The position numbers were made by a program, and so were the translations under genes. The notes below the pieces were generated by a model. That model was not told the DNA's origin. It made no database searches and was given only the letters and a program-made list of their open reading frames with translations. Source: an uncultured Collinsella sp. (GTDB taxonomy: Bacteria > Actinomycetota > Coriobacteriia > Coriobacteriales > Coriobacteriaceae). From it: DNA of 50,172 nt. The DNA is taken from positions 1-50,172 of the forward strand of contig URUI01000005.1 of assembly GCA_900551015.1 (NCBI GenBank), in the 5' to 3' direction. Every line of letters begins with the position of its first letter. Positions within the stretch are counted from its first letter, which is position 1. Below, one piece after another: positions 22,628 to 31,447 of the stretch.

Positions 22628-23290
22628 ATGGAGACGATCGCACGCGGCGATAAGCCCAAAACGCTGCAGACCATTGCGTATATCAGTATTCCCGATAGCG
22701 CCGATCTTGAGTTTTTGCTTTGGGACCTGCAGGATGCCATCGCCGCCTATGCACAGATTTCCGGCACCGCACTCCCCCATCCAGTCGACTTGGAGGCGGA
22801 TGATGCCGGCAGCGTTGCCGATGGCATCGTGCTGGCCATTGAAGATATGGCTGACGATGAGACGTTGACAGCCATCGAGCAGGCGCTTGAGCGCTTTGGC
22901 AGTACGGGAACGCGTGTCTACGCCGTGATTCGAGCCGCACAACAGGGCGCTGAGCAGGCGCGTGGGACCGCCGTTCGCTTGCACAAGGCATGTGAGCGCC
23001 ATGACCAATTGTGGTGTGGCGGCGTTGCCATCTGCGCCGGCAGCGGCATCGCAGCGCTTCGCCATTCCCCACGCATGGGCCTCTTACGCCGACCATTTTC
23101 GGAAGCGATGGATAAGCTTGTGGGCGCTGTGCGCATGGGCTGCTCCGTCGAGCATGCACAGCGACTTGGCGGCGGCAATGCCGCCAACGTCGACGCCGAC
23201 GGCATGGTTTGCGCCGAGCCAGCCGTGCCCGCGCCGGTCTGGCGAGGCGTTCTGAAACACCTCGGCGCCCACACTCAATCAATAATCTAA
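22628..23290 (+). CDS. Conserved-looking protein of unknown function
   Basis: A 220-residue protein with no family I can name with confidence. The ATG is well supported by AAAGGAGG eight bases upstream. The C-terminal half (GGVAICAGSGIAALRHSPRMG, LLRRPFSEAMDKLVGAVRMG) weakly recalls the C-terminal part of flavodoxin-like NAD(P)H oxidoreductases, but the N-terminal FMN-binding loop (GSPR-type) is not present. There is no signal peptide or membrane helix. It ends one base before the convergent DNA glycosylase gene. Confidence 0.7.
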   Translation: METIARGDKPKTLQTIAYISIPDSADLEFLLWDLQDAIAAYAQISGTALPHPVDLEADDAGSVADGIVLAIEDMADDETLTAIEQALERFGSTGTRVYAVIRAAQQGAEQARGTAVRLHKACERHDQLWCGGVAICAGSGIAALRHSPRMGLLRRPFSEAMDKLVGAVRMGCSVEHAQRLGGGNAANVDADGMVCAEPAVPAPVWRGVLKHLGAHTQSII

Positions 23291-23291
23291 A

Positions 23292-23855
23292 TTAATGAGC
23301 TGCCCAGTCAACGGCTTCACTCCAACGCTCGACAAGCCGCTCCAAACGCCACGCCGCGTTGGCAGGACTTGTCGAGGGCAGGACGATGGCGGGCAGCCCC
23401 GTCCGATCTTGCAAGTAGCGTTTGTAGAGTCGCCCTGCCGTGCCGCCGTTACAGACAACGACTCCGATCGGCGCGGCGCCGGTAATGCGCTCGATATGTG
23501 CTGGCACGACGTTTTTGATGCTCGCGTCGCTCGAGCCCTTAATGTCGCAACTCTCGATCACATCCCACAGGGCCACGCCGCCGTTCAGCAGCATGGATCG
23601 CTTGGCAGCAATGGAGGCATCGAGCGTCGCGGGCTCACCGCTTGCCAAAGGATCGCCCTCGTTGGGCGGCACGGGCACGCCAAGGCACGCGGCCATCACG
23701 CGCCAAAAGCGGTTCTGAGAATTGCCATAATAGAAGGCATTGGCACGCGAAAGCACCGAGGGAAACGACCCCAACACCAAGATGCGCGAGCGCTGGTCAA
23801 ACACGGGCTCGAACCCGTGCTCGATATGTTGATAGCCCTCGTCAGACGCTGCCAT
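23292..23855 (-). CDS. DNA-deoxyinosine (hypoxanthine) glycosylase, UDG superfamily
   Basis: Predicted to remove deaminated adenine (hypoxanthine) from DNA in base-excision repair. The 187 residues show the superfamily motifs: FEPVFDQRSRILVLGSFPS near residues 15-33, FYYGNSQNRFWRVMAACLG, LLNGGVALWDVIESC, and the C-terminal LPSTSPANAA loop, all characteristic of the Mug-like hypoxanthine glycosylase group. The ATG lies three bases past the amylase stop, with GAGG inside the amylase end, so the two genes are probably co-transcribed although functionally unrelated. Confidence 0.85.
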   Translation of the reverse strand: MAASDEGYQHIEHGFEPVFDQRSRILVLGSFPSVLSRANAFYYGNSQNRFWRVMAACLGVPVPPNEGDPLASGEPATLDASIAAKRSMLLNGGVALWDVIESCDIKGSSDASIKNVVPAHIERITGAAPIGVVVCNGGTAGRLYKRYLQDRTGLPAIVLPSTSPANAAWRLERLVERWSEAVDWAAH

Positions 23856-23858
23856 GGC

Positions 23859-25235
23859 CTAGGCCCTCAACAGATAGCGCACCTCGTAGGGCGCAAGCTC
23901 AAGGGAGCCCGCCAGCTCGACCGTGGGCGCGCCGTCGGCAAGCAGGTCAACAAAGGACCCGTTGAGCTCGCCAGCGCCAAAGGCGAAGGTCTCGTCCACG
24001 GCATTCACCGCCACGAGCACCGTTGCGCCGTCACAGGCGCGCTCGAACAGCAGCTGCTTGTTCTGGATCACCACGTTACGATAGGCACCGTAGTTGAGAG
24101 CACGGGCAGCCGCGTCGTCGGCCGAGCGAAGGTACGCAAGCTGCGTGATGAACGCCGTCAGCTCGTTGGGCGCAGGCTCATTGAGCGCAGGTCGCAGTGC
24201 CCAGTCGCCATCGGGGCCGCCCTTTTCGCCGGCAATTCCCCACTCGCTGCCATAGTAGACGCACGGGATGCCCGGCATGCCAAAGAGCATGCCATAGGCG
24301 GGACGCAGGCACGACTTGTCGGTGAGGATGCTCGCCAGGCGCGGCACGTCGTGGTTGTCGACAAACGACAGCAGATGTTTGCCGCGGTAGATGCACCACG
24401 GATCGCCGCCAAACTGGCGGTGCAGCGAATGAGCGATCTCGAACATGTTGACCGAGTTAAAGCTGGAGTACAGGCCCTTGTAGCACTCGTAGTTGGTGCA
24501 CGAGTCGAGCATCTCGTCGTTGACGATCTGATTGTAGTCGCCGTGGAGCGTCTCGCCGATCAGCACAAAGTCGGGCTTGAGCTCGCGGGTAAAGGCGTGC
24601 AGGCGGCGCATAAAGTCGCGGTCGAGCATATAGGCAACGTCCAGGCGCAGACCGTCGACGCCAAAGACGTCGGCCCAACGGCGCACGGACTCGAGCAGGT
24701 AATCGACCACAGCGGGATTTTGCAGGTTGAGCTTCACGAGCTCAAAATGGCCTTCCCAGCCCTCGTACCAAAAGCCGTCGCCATAGCACGAGTCGCCGTC
24801 AAAGCTGATATGGAACCAATCCTTGTAGGGCGAGTCCCACTTACGCTCCTGCACATCGCGAAAGGCCCAAAAACCGCGGCCAACGTGGTTAAAGACGGCA
24901 TCGAGCACCACGCGGATGCCATGGGCATGCAGCGTGTCGCATACGGCGGCAAAGTCGGCGTCCCCACCCAGGCGACGGTCAATATGGCGCAGGCTGCGTG
25001 TGTCGTAGCCATGGCTATCAGACTCGAGTGGCGGATTGATCAGCACAGCGCCAATACCGAGTTTTTGCAGGTAGTCGGCCCATTGGGCGATCTTCATGAT
25101 GGGAGCATCGGGGTTGGGCGCGGCGTTGGCAGCTTGGAAGAGTTCGTCCTCGGCAACGGGTGCGGCGTTCTCGCGCGGAGCTCCACAAAAGCCCAGCGGA
25201 TAAATCTGATAGAACGTCGTCTCGTATGCCCACAT
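23859..25235 (-). CDS. GH13 alpha-amylase family protein (cytosolic)
   Basis: A glycoside hydrolase of family 13, 458 residues, acting on alpha-glucans or maltodextrins. The four family regions are present: DAVFNHVG (112-119), GLRLDVAYM with nucleophile Asp199, LIGETLHGD with acid/base Glu228, and FVDNHD with Asp296. There is no signal peptide, so it is intracellular, as in neopullulanase/maltogenic types. The start is the ATG at 25233-25235 behind GGGAGG; an upstream in-frame start would add eight residues across that ribosome binding site. Substrate preference cannot be read from the sequence. Confidence 0.92.
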   Translation of the reverse strand: MWAYETTFYQIYPLGFCGAPRENAAPVAEDELFQAANAAPNPDAPIMKIAQWADYLQKLGIGAVLINPPLESDSHGYDTRSLRHIDRRLGGDADFAAVCDTLHAHGIRVVLDAVFNHVGRGFWAFRDVQERKWDSPYKDWFHISFDGDSCYGDGFWYEGWEGHFELVKLNLQNPAVVDYLLESVRRWADVFGVDGLRLDVAYMLDRDFMRRLHAFTRELKPDFVLIGETLHGDYNQIVNDEMLDSCTNYECYKGLYSSFNSVNMFEIAHSLHRQFGGDPWCIYRGKHLLSFVDNHDVPRLASILTDKSCLRPAYGMLFGMPGIPCVYYGSEWGIAGEKGGPDGDWALRPALNEPAPNELTAFITQLAYLRSADDAAARALNYGAYRNVVIQNKQLLFERACDGATVLVAVNAVDETFAFGAGELNGSFVDLLADGAPTVELAGSLELAPYEVRYLLRA

Positions 25236-25308
25236 AGCAACCTCCCGGTAATCTTTCACGCAACGCCATCCATTGTATGCCCGCCGCGCATCCCCTCCCC
25301 CAAAATAA

Positions 25309-25373
25309 GTTGCGGTGAAATAGGGACTGTTGAGACCAATAAACCGGGCAAACAGTCTCTATTCCACCGCAAC
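25309..25373. repeat. Single long inverted repeat between MFS gene and amylase
   Basis: Arms of 23 bases (25309-25331, beginning GTTGCGGTGAAATAGGGACT, and 25351-25373) pair at 21 positions, with a 19-base loop. The stem ends 16 bases past the stop of the MFS gene. It may act as a terminator for that gene, though no T-run follows, or be a one-copy member of the palindromic repeats found throughout the window. Confidence 0.7.
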
Positions 25374-25389
25374 TGATGAGGGAACGTGA

Positions 25390-26586
25390 TTAGGCGACGG
25401 GCTTTGCGCGGCGTATGACCGGGAACAGCACCGTAATGGCGAGGATGACGCCCACGACGGTAATCGCCCCGCCCGCGCAACCGATCCAGGCGATGCCGGG
25501 ACCCGACACCACGGCGCCGCCGACCGCGGTGCCCGTGCCGATACCGAGGTTAAACAGGCCCGAGAAGATCGACATGGCGACGGCCGACGAATCTGCCGGC
25601 GTGTACTTGATGAGCTCGGCCTGGAACGCCACGTTAAAGGCCGTGGAGCAGCAGCCCCATAGCGCGCAAACAGCGAGAACGGCGACGAGCGACGGTGCAA
25701 CCGGACCCATGAGCAGCAGAGCCACAGGCACGCCGGAGAGCGTGATAGCCAAGAACGGAAAGCGATGCCCATCGAACAGTCGGCCGAACAGCCAGCTTCC
25801 GAGCAGACCGGAGCAGCCAAACGCCGTCAGCGTCATGGTGATGGCGCTTGCGTCGACATGGGCGACCTGCGCCAGGAAGGGCTCGATATAGCTGTAACCC
25901 GCGTAGTAGCCGGTCGCCATAAAGACCGTGACCGCGTAGAGCGCAATCAGGAACGGGTTCTTGAGCAGCTCGGGCAGCTGTTTGACGGTAAAGCGCTCGC
26001 CCGCCGGCATGACCGGGAACACCGCTGCCTGGTACACCACCGCGGCGGCAGAGAAGGCTCCAACCACGGCAAACGTCATGCGCCAGCCCACGGCCAGGCC
26101 GATGGCGCGACCGATCGGCAGGCCGAAGATCTGCGCGATGGACGAGCCCGTGGCGATCATGCTGATGGCGAGCGCCCCATGACGCGTATCGACCAGGCGC
26201 GAGGCTATGATCGAAGCGACCGACCAGAACACGGAGTGCGCGCAGGCGACCACCAGGCGTGCGCAGACCAAGATGGGATAGGTCGGCGCCACGGCGGACA
26301 GGAACTGCCCGAGCGAGAACACGGCAAGCACGCCGAGCAGCATACGCTTGAACTCAAAGCGCGAGGCAAACACCATAAGCGGCAGCGACAGCAGCATGAC
26401 GCCCCAGGCGTAGACCGAGATCATGATGCCTGCCTGGGCCTCGGTGAGCGAGAACGATGCGGCAATATCAGTTAGAAGGCCAATGGGCATGAACTCCGAC
26501 GTGTTGAACACGAACGCACAGCAGGCGAGCCCGATAAGCGGGAGCCACTGCTTGAGCGAGATGCCATCTTGTCTTGCCTGAGTCAT
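25390..26586 (-). CDS. MFS efflux transporter, sugar/drug exporter type
   Basis: An inner-membrane transporter of 398 residues with about twelve hydrophobic helices, of the DHA1/SotB-AraJ type: N-terminal FVFNTSEFMPIGLLTDIAASF, then YAWGVMLLSLPLMVFASRFEFKRML with the loop between helices 2 and 3. This group exports sugars or small drugs by proton antiport. The ATG at 26584-26586 is preceded by GGAGAGG; the longer frame upstream runs through the feoB terminator and was rejected. A TATAAT (26623-26628) between that terminator and the gene may be its -10 box, but no good -35 is seen. Confidence 0.88.
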   Translation of the reverse strand: MTQARQDGISLKQWLPLIGLACCAFVFNTSEFMPIGLLTDIAASFSLTEAQAGIMISVYAWGVMLLSLPLMVFASRFEFKRMLLGVLAVFSLGQFLSAVAPTYPILVCARLVVACAHSVFWSVASIIASRLVDTRHGALAISMIATGSSIAQIFGLPIGRAIGLAVGWRMTFAVVGAFSAAAVVYQAAVFPVMPAGERFTVKQLPELLKNPFLIALYAVTVFMATGYYAGYSYIEPFLAQVAHVDASAITMTLTAFGCSGLLGSWLFGRLFDGHRFPFLAITLSGVPVALLLMGPVAPSLVAVLAVCALWGCCSTAFNVAFQAELIKYTPADSSAVAMSIFSGLFNLGIGTGTAVGGAVVSGPGIAWIGCAGGAITVVGVILAITVLFPVIRRAKPVA

Positions 26587-26633
26587 GTAGGAACCCTCTC
26601 CGATTGTCTTGAGCAATGGGCGATTATATAGCA

Positions 26634-26670
26634 ACGGCCCCGCATCCGTCAGCAACAGATGCGGGGCCGT
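26634..26670 (-). terminator. Terminator-like hairpin after feoB
   Basis: ACGGCCCCGCATC (26634-26646) pairs perfectly with its complement at 26658-26670, 40 bases past the feoB stop. The following minus-strand sequence GCTATATAAT is AT-rich but not a clean T-run, so termination may be partial. Confidence 0.65.
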
Positions 26671-26710
26671 AATCAACTCAATACACAGAGGTTGCGCCAT
26701 CAATAAATAA

Positions 26711-29071
26711 CTAAGCCAGCCCCAGCAATATGCCCGCCGAATGCACGACAAACGCCACGATCCAGGCGACCGTCACCTGAAACGCGAACACGGCCACGGC
26801 ATAGCGCGCTCCCAACTCGCTCTTGACGGCGCCGATGGACGCCACGCAGGGCGGGTACAGCAGCGTAAAGACCAGGAACACGTAAGCGGTAAACGGCGAA
26901 AACATAGTTGACAGCACCGCGGGAGAGGTTGCGCCCAAAAGCACCGTGAGGGTCGAGATGACGCTCTCCTTGGCGATAAGTCCGGTGACGAGCGCCGTCG
27001 ACGCACGCCAGTCGCCAAAGCCGAGCGGCGCCAGCGCCGGCGCGATAATGCTACCCAGACCGGCAAGCAGACTCTGCGACTGATCGGCGACCACATTAAA
27101 GCGAATGTCGAACGTCTGGAGGAACCAGATGACCACGGTGGCGGCAAAGATAATGGTAAAGGCCTTGGTAATAAAGTCCTTGGCCTTATCCCATGCCAGC
27201 ATCACCGTCGTCTTGACGCTCGGCAGACGGTAATTGGGGAGCTCCATGATAAACGGCACCGGGTCGCCCTTAAATGCCGTACGGTTGAGCACCAAAGCCG
27301 CGATGCAACCGACCGCAATGCCAATCAGATAGAGCGAGACCATGGCGGGAACCGTCGCCTGCGGGAAAAACGCCCCGCACAGCAGGCCGTAGACCGGCAA
27401 CTTGGCCGAACAGCTCATGAACGGCGTGAGCATGACCGTCATCTTGCGGTCGTGCTCGGATGGGAGCGTACGGGTCGACATGATAGCCGGCACGGTACAA
27501 CCAAAACCGACGAGCATGGGCACGAAGCTGCGGCCCGACAAGCCAAAGCGGCGCAGAACCTTATCCATGACAAAGGCCACGCGCGCCATGTAGCCCGAGT
27601 CTTCCAGAATGGAGAGGAACAAGAAGAGCACGACGTTGATCGGCAGGAAGGTCAGCACGCTACCCACGCCCGTGAGCACGCCGTCGACCGCGAGTGAACG
27701 CACCACGTCGTTGGTGCCAAACGCCTTGAGGCCCGCGTCGGCCGAAGCAATGATGGCAGCAATGCCGTCCTCCATAAGTCCCTGCAACGCCGCGCCGATC
27801 ACGCCGAACGTCAGCCAAAAGACGAGGCCCATGATCACCAGGAACGCCGGAATGGCCGTGTAGCGACCCGTCAGGATGCGATCGATCTTGACGGAGCGCA
27901 CGTGCTCGCGGCTCTCGTGGGGCTTCACCACGCAGCGTCCGCACACGTCGCCGATAAAGGTAAAGCGCATGTCGGCCAACGCGGACAGGCGGTCGGTGCC
28001 CGCCTCGCCCTCCATCTGGGTAATGATGTGCTCGATGGCGTCGAGTTCGTTGCGGTCCAGGTGAAGCGCCTTTGTCACCAGCTCGTCGCCCTCGACCAGC
28101 TTGGTCGCTGCAAAACGCACCGGGATATGCGCCGTCGCGGCGTGGTCCTCGATAAGGTTGGCAATGCCGTGGATGCAGCGATGCAGTGCACCGCCGTCCG
28201 GACCGTCGGGCGCGCAAAAGTCCAGGCGGCCGGGACGCTCGCGGAACCGCGCCACGTGCAGAGCGTGCTCCACCAGCTCGCCGATGCCCTCGTTGCGGGC
28301 AGCGCTAATGGGGACAACGGGCACGCCCAGCAGGCTCTCGAGCAGGTTGACATCGATGGCGCCGCCGTTGGCCGTCACCTCGTCCATCATGTTGAGCGCA
28401 ATGACCATGGGACGGTCGAGCTCCATGAGTTGCAGCGTCAAATACAGGTTGCGCTCGATGTTGGTGGCGTCGATGATGTCGATGATGGCATCGGGATGCT
28501 CGTCGAGGATGAATTGGCGGCTGACGATCTCCTCGCCTGTGTACGGCGACAGCGAATAGATGCCGGGCAGATCGGTGACGCTCGCCTCGGGGTGATTGCG
28601 GATGGTTCCGTCTTTGCGGTCGACCGTCACGCCGGGAAAGTTACCGACGTGCTGGTTGGAACCCGTCAGCTGGTTGAACAGCGTGGTCTTACCGCAGTTT
28701 TGGTTGCCGGCGAGGGCAAAATGCAGCGGCGAGCCCTCGGGCACGGCCGTCTTTGCCGCGCGGGGCGAATACGTTCCCTCGCCGAGTGCCGGGTGCTCCG
28801 TCGTGCCGATTGCGGCGTTCACGCGCGGACCCGTATCGGTGTCATGAATGCCCACGAGCTCGATGCGAGCGGCATCGTCCTTGCGCAGCGTCAACTCGTA
28901 GCCGCGCAGGCGAATCTCGAGCGGGTCGCCCATGGGGGCGTACTTCATCATGGTGACTTCGGTGCCCGGCGTTAGACCCATGTCCAAAATATGCTGTCGG
29001 AGCGCCTGATCGTCGGATGTCACCGATGCGACAACGGCGTCCTTTCCAATCTCGAGTGTATCGAGCTTCAC
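26711..29071 (-). CDS. feoB: Ferrous iron transporter, FeoA-FeoB fusion
   Basis: Imports Fe(II) across the membrane. The 786-residue protein begins with a FeoA-like SH3 domain (about 1-75, DMGLTPGTEVTMMKYAPMGDP), then the FeoB GTPase domain from about 115: P-loop GNQNCGKTT (122-130), DLPG (167-170), NMMD (227-230). The rest is the transmembrane permease with two Gate-type repeats (SGRSFVPMLVGFGCTVPA; LITGLIAKESV-like segment). FeoA and FeoB are separate proteins in many bacteria; here they are one. A hairpin closes the gene and a possible operator lies upstream. Confidence 0.94.
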   Translation of the reverse strand: MKLDTLEIGKDAVVASVTSDDQALRQHILDMGLTPGTEVTMMKYAPMGDPLEIRLRGYELTLRKDDAARIELVGIHDTDTGPRVNAAIGTTEHPALGEGTYSPRAAKTAVPEGSPLHFALAGNQNCGKTTLFNQLTGSNQHVGNFPGVTVDRKDGTIRNHPEASVTDLPGIYSLSPYTGEEIVSRQFILDEHPDAIIDIIDATNIERNLYLTLQLMELDRPMVIALNMMDEVTANGGAIDVNLLESLLGVPVVPISAARNEGIGELVEHALHVARFRERPGRLDFCAPDGPDGGALHRCIHGIANLIEDHAATAHIPVRFAATKLVEGDELVTKALHLDRNELDAIEHIITQMEGEAGTDRLSALADMRFTFIGDVCGRCVVKPHESREHVRSVKIDRILTGRYTAIPAFLVIMGLVFWLTFGVIGAALQGLMEDGIAAIIASADAGLKAFGTNDVVRSLAVDGVLTGVGSVLTFLPINVVLFLFLSILEDSGYMARVAFVMDKVLRRFGLSGRSFVPMLVGFGCTVPAIMSTRTLPSEHDRKMTVMLTPFMSCSAKLPVYGLLCGAFFPQATVPAMVSLYLIGIAVGCIAALVLNRTAFKGDPVPFIMELPNYRLPSVKTTVMLAWDKAKDFITKAFTIIFAATVVIWFLQTFDIRFNVVADQSQSLLAGLGSIIAPALAPLGFGDWRASTALVTGLIAKESVISTLTVLLGATSPAVLSTMFSPFTAYVFLVFTLLYPPCVASIGAVKSELGARYAVAVFAFQVTVAWIVAFVVHSAGILLGLA

Positions 29072-29094
29072 GCGCTCATCCTTTCGTTAGACGC

Positions 29095-29119
29095 GGTTAA
29101 CCGTTTACCGGGGCTAACC
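29095..29119. promoter_or_regulatory. Candidate operator upstream of feoB
   Basis: The sequence GGTTAACCG...GGGCTAACC (29095-29119) has GGTTA/TAACC ends separated by 15 bases, 24 bases upstream of the feoB start. An iron-dependent repressor of the DtxR/IdeR class would be the expected binder, and GGTTAG is part of its known site, but the full 19-bp consensus is not matched. Confidence 0.3.
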
Positions 29120-29192
29120 AACTCGTAACGACAAATGATAGCGCTCTGAACTATTTTATAAAGTCAAATACCGATGTTTACCTGCGCAAACT

Positions 29193-29513
29193 TTATACGG
29201 TGCGCCCCGAAAGCTCTTTGCGCATACCGCTCAGCGAGATCGAAACAGAACCCGACCGCGCGGTAGCAGCGAGTCGATCACCCTCGACCGACCCCGTGCA
29301 TGTAAAGGGCGCCTTGCCCATCAAGACGTGGGAGATAGTGCCCGAGAGTTCAAAGAAATCGCCCTCAGCGCGGGCACTCGAGAGAGCGATATTGAGACCC
29401 CTGACGTTTAGTACTGCCCTGAGCGCGCCGTTCACCCCATGTGAAAACGTCACCTCGCCGCGTTTGCTCCCCACCGGCGTCTGGGCCAAAACCACATACG
29501 TACCCTCAAGCAT
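29193..29513 (-). CDS. Small protein of unknown function
   Basis: 106 residues from an ATG at 29511-29513 with GGAGGAGCC upstream; a longer frame lacks support. The sequence alternates short hydrophobic strands (VVLAQTPVGSKRGEVTF, IALSSARAEGDFFELSGTIS, FTCTGSVEGDRLAATARSGS), suggesting a small beta-barrel or beta-sandwich. No signal peptide or catalytic motif is seen. It follows the esterase gene by 47 bases on the same strand and may be co-transcribed with it. Confidence 0.65.
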   Translation of the reverse strand: MLEGTYVVLAQTPVGSKRGEVTFSHGVNGALRAVLNVRGLNIALSSARAEGDFFELSGTISHVLMGKAPFTCTGSVEGDRLAATARSGSVSISLSGMRKELSGRTV

Positions 29514-29560
29514 GGCTCCTCCTCTAAGCAGACTTTTTGAAACGGGCAAGTAGTCTACTT

Positions 29561-30460
29561 TTACATATGGCGCTCCAGGAAGCGGAAGGCCAGGCGGATC
29601 CAAGGACGGACTGCCACTTGCTTGTCCTCGTTGTCGACCGCGGTATTGGCGTTGCCGAGCGAAAGGCCGTGACCGCCCTGGTCAAAGACGTGCATCTCGC
29701 ATGCAACGCCCTCCTCGGCCATGCGCTGCGCAAACGGATAGACCTGCGCGATCGGCGCCGTCTTGTCGTCGGACACGCCCCATACAAAGGTCGGTGGCAT
29801 CTGACGCGAAACATGCGTGGTGGGGCAGATGTCGGCCAGATGCTCGTCAGTTGCCTCGCCGCCCGTCACCATCGACAGGTAGTCGTTGAGCAAATCGCGC
29901 CCCGTCTTGCCGCCCGTCTTGGGCACACGCAAGTCAATGCGCGGATCGCGCGTCTGCATGTCGCGCACATAGGCAAAGTCGAGCAATGGATAGCCCAGCA
30001 CCACGGCATCGGGACGAATGTCGTCCGGACGCGCCCCGGCAAGTGCCGCGAAGGGGCCGGTCTTCCACTGTGTTGCCAGCGAGGCGCAAATCATGCCGCC
30101 AGCAGAAAAGCCCACGACGCACACGCGTTTGGGATCGACATGCCACTCGTCGGCATTCGCACGCACCGTGGCGACCATCTTGGCAAGATCTGCCTGCGGG
30201 TGCGGAAAACTTACGTCACCCGTGCCGCTCGTCACATAGTTGAGCACAAAGGCCTGGTAGCCGTGATCCAAAAACGCAAACGCCACGGGATCCTGCTCAT
30301 GCGGAGCGATATGCGTAAACGCACCTCCGCCGCAGATAATCACGGCAGGGCGACGGCCATTCGGTTTATCGGGCAGCGGCTCGGCACCCAGATACGTAAA
30401 GGTCGCCGGATAATCCTCGGTCGGTTCCTCGCCCCACAGCGCATGGTTCTCGACAATCAT
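29561..30460 (-). CDS. Alpha/beta hydrolase (acetyl-xylan or sugar esterase-like)
   Basis: A 299-residue hydrolase resembling the BD-FAE/acetyl esterase group. Motifs are the oxyanion stretch ICGGGAF, the nucleophile elbow GFSAGG, and the histidine in FDQGGHGLSLG; the acid residue is probably the aspartate in GVSDDKTAP. No signal peptide is present, so it is cytosolic. The ATG at 30458-30460 follows GGGAGCACAT. Its likely substrate is an acylated sugar or oligosaccharide, but this is inference. Divergent from the EIIA gene across a 244-base region in which I found no clear promoter or operator. Confidence 0.82.
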   Translation of the reverse strand: MIVENHALWGEEPTEDYPATFTYLGAEPLPDKPNGRRPAVIICGGGAFTHIAPHEQDPVAFAFLDHGYQAFVLNYVTSGTGDVSFPHPQADLAKMVATVRANADEWHVDPKRVCVVGFSAGGMICASLATQWKTGPFAALAGARPDDIRPDAVVLGYPLLDFAYVRDMQTRDPRIDLRVPKTGGKTGRDLLNDYLSMVTGGEATDEHLADICPTTHVSRQMPPTFVWGVSDDKTAPIAQVYPFAQRMAEEGVACEMHVFDQGGHGLSLGNANTAVDNEDKQVAVRPWIRLAFRFLERHM

Positions 30461-30704
30461 ATGTGCTCCCTTCGCGCAAATTATGCGCACTCTTTTTTCG
30501 CATCTAAGCGTACCCCAGTTGGGTGCAGGACGCAGAAACTCTCCGGCAATAAGTTTCCCTCCAACTGATATATCACATAATCCCAGCTCAGAGGTATCGC
30601 TGAGCAGCGTAGAATAGGGGGCGTTGACCAAGCCGCGAAACACATATGAAACGTTTCCGGCAAACCAGACGCGCGATATGCGCCTATTTAAGTTGGAGGC
30701 AACT

Positions 30705-31268
30705 ATGGGTCTGCTCGATTCGCTTAAGTCCACCTTCACCTCGACCGGCGAGGCGTCCGTTCCGCCCGCAGCAAGCTTCGCCACCCGCGAAGGCGTCATC
30801 TATGCCCCCGTCAACGGCGTGCTCGTCAACCTGGACGAAGTTCCCGACGAGACGATCGCCTCGGGCATGCTTGGCCAGGGCTATGGCATCGAGCCCATTA
30901 CCGACACCATCTATGCGCCCGCCAACGGCCGCATCGGCGCCACCACTGTCACCAACCACTCCATTGGCATGATCACCGAGGACGGTCTTCGCGTGTTCAT
31001 CCATGTTGGCCTGGGCACCGTGGAAATGAACGGCAAGGGTTTTGCCCGCTTTGTCGAGATGGGCGATGTGGTCAAGGCAGGCCAGCCGCTCATCAGCTTC
31101 GACCGCGAGGCCATTAAGGCCGCTGGTCACGAGGACATCGTGACCGTCATCGTCTCCGAGCTCGATCGCCTTAAGAGCATCGACCATGTCGGCGAGTCTG
31201 GAACGCTTATCGGCGGCAACCCGCTCGTCAAGCTTGGCGACCCGCTGCTGGTGGCCAAGACCAAGTAG
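30705..31268 (+). CDS. PTS glucose-family EIIA protein (stand-alone)
   Basis: A single-domain phosphotransferase component, 187 residues, of the EIIA-Glc/Crr family. The motif TNHSIGMI carries His85 and VFIHVGLGTVEMNGKGF carries His100, which correspond to the partner and phosphoryl-accepting histidines of the family. A short N-terminal extension (about 25 residues) precedes the domain. ATG at 30705-30707 follows GGAGG. No EIIB or EIIC is linked, so it probably serves a permease encoded elsewhere or has a regulatory role. Confidence 0.9.
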   Translation: MGLLDSLKSTFTSTGEASVPPAASFATREGVIYAPVNGVLVNLDEVPDETIASGMLGQGYGIEPITDTIYAPANGRIGATTVTNHSIGMITEDGLRVFIHVGLGTVEMNGKGFARFVEMGDVVKAGQPLISFDREAIKAAGHEDIVTVIVSELDRLKSIDHVGESGTLIGGNPLVKLGDPLLVAKTK

Positions 31269-31305
31269 TCGCGCCCCGCGCCGCACAACAAATAGACAAC
31301 ACGCC

Positions 31306-31340
31306 AAGCGCCCACGGTCATTTCGCCGTGGGCGCTTTTC
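31306..31340 (+). terminator. Intrinsic terminator after the EIIA gene
   Basis: AAGCGCCCACGG (31306-31317) pairs perfectly with its complement at 31326-31337 and is followed by TTC ATTT. Confidence 0.8.
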
Positions 31341-31342
31341 AT

Positions 31343-31371
31343 TTGAAAACGTCCCGTCAATGCCTTATCCG
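31343..31371 (+). promoter_or_regulatory. Possible asnS promoter
   Basis: TTGAAA (31343-31348) and TATCCG (31366-31371) are 17 bases apart, directly after the EIIA terminator and 77 bases before asnS. A TAGAAT at 31394-31399 is an alternative -10 box. No T-box leader is seen. Confidence 0.35.
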
Positions 31372-31447
31372 TATAGTCCAAATGAGCCGAGCTGCTAGAA
31401 TATCGAACTGTATGGATAACTATCATTCAACCGTTATGGGAGGATAC

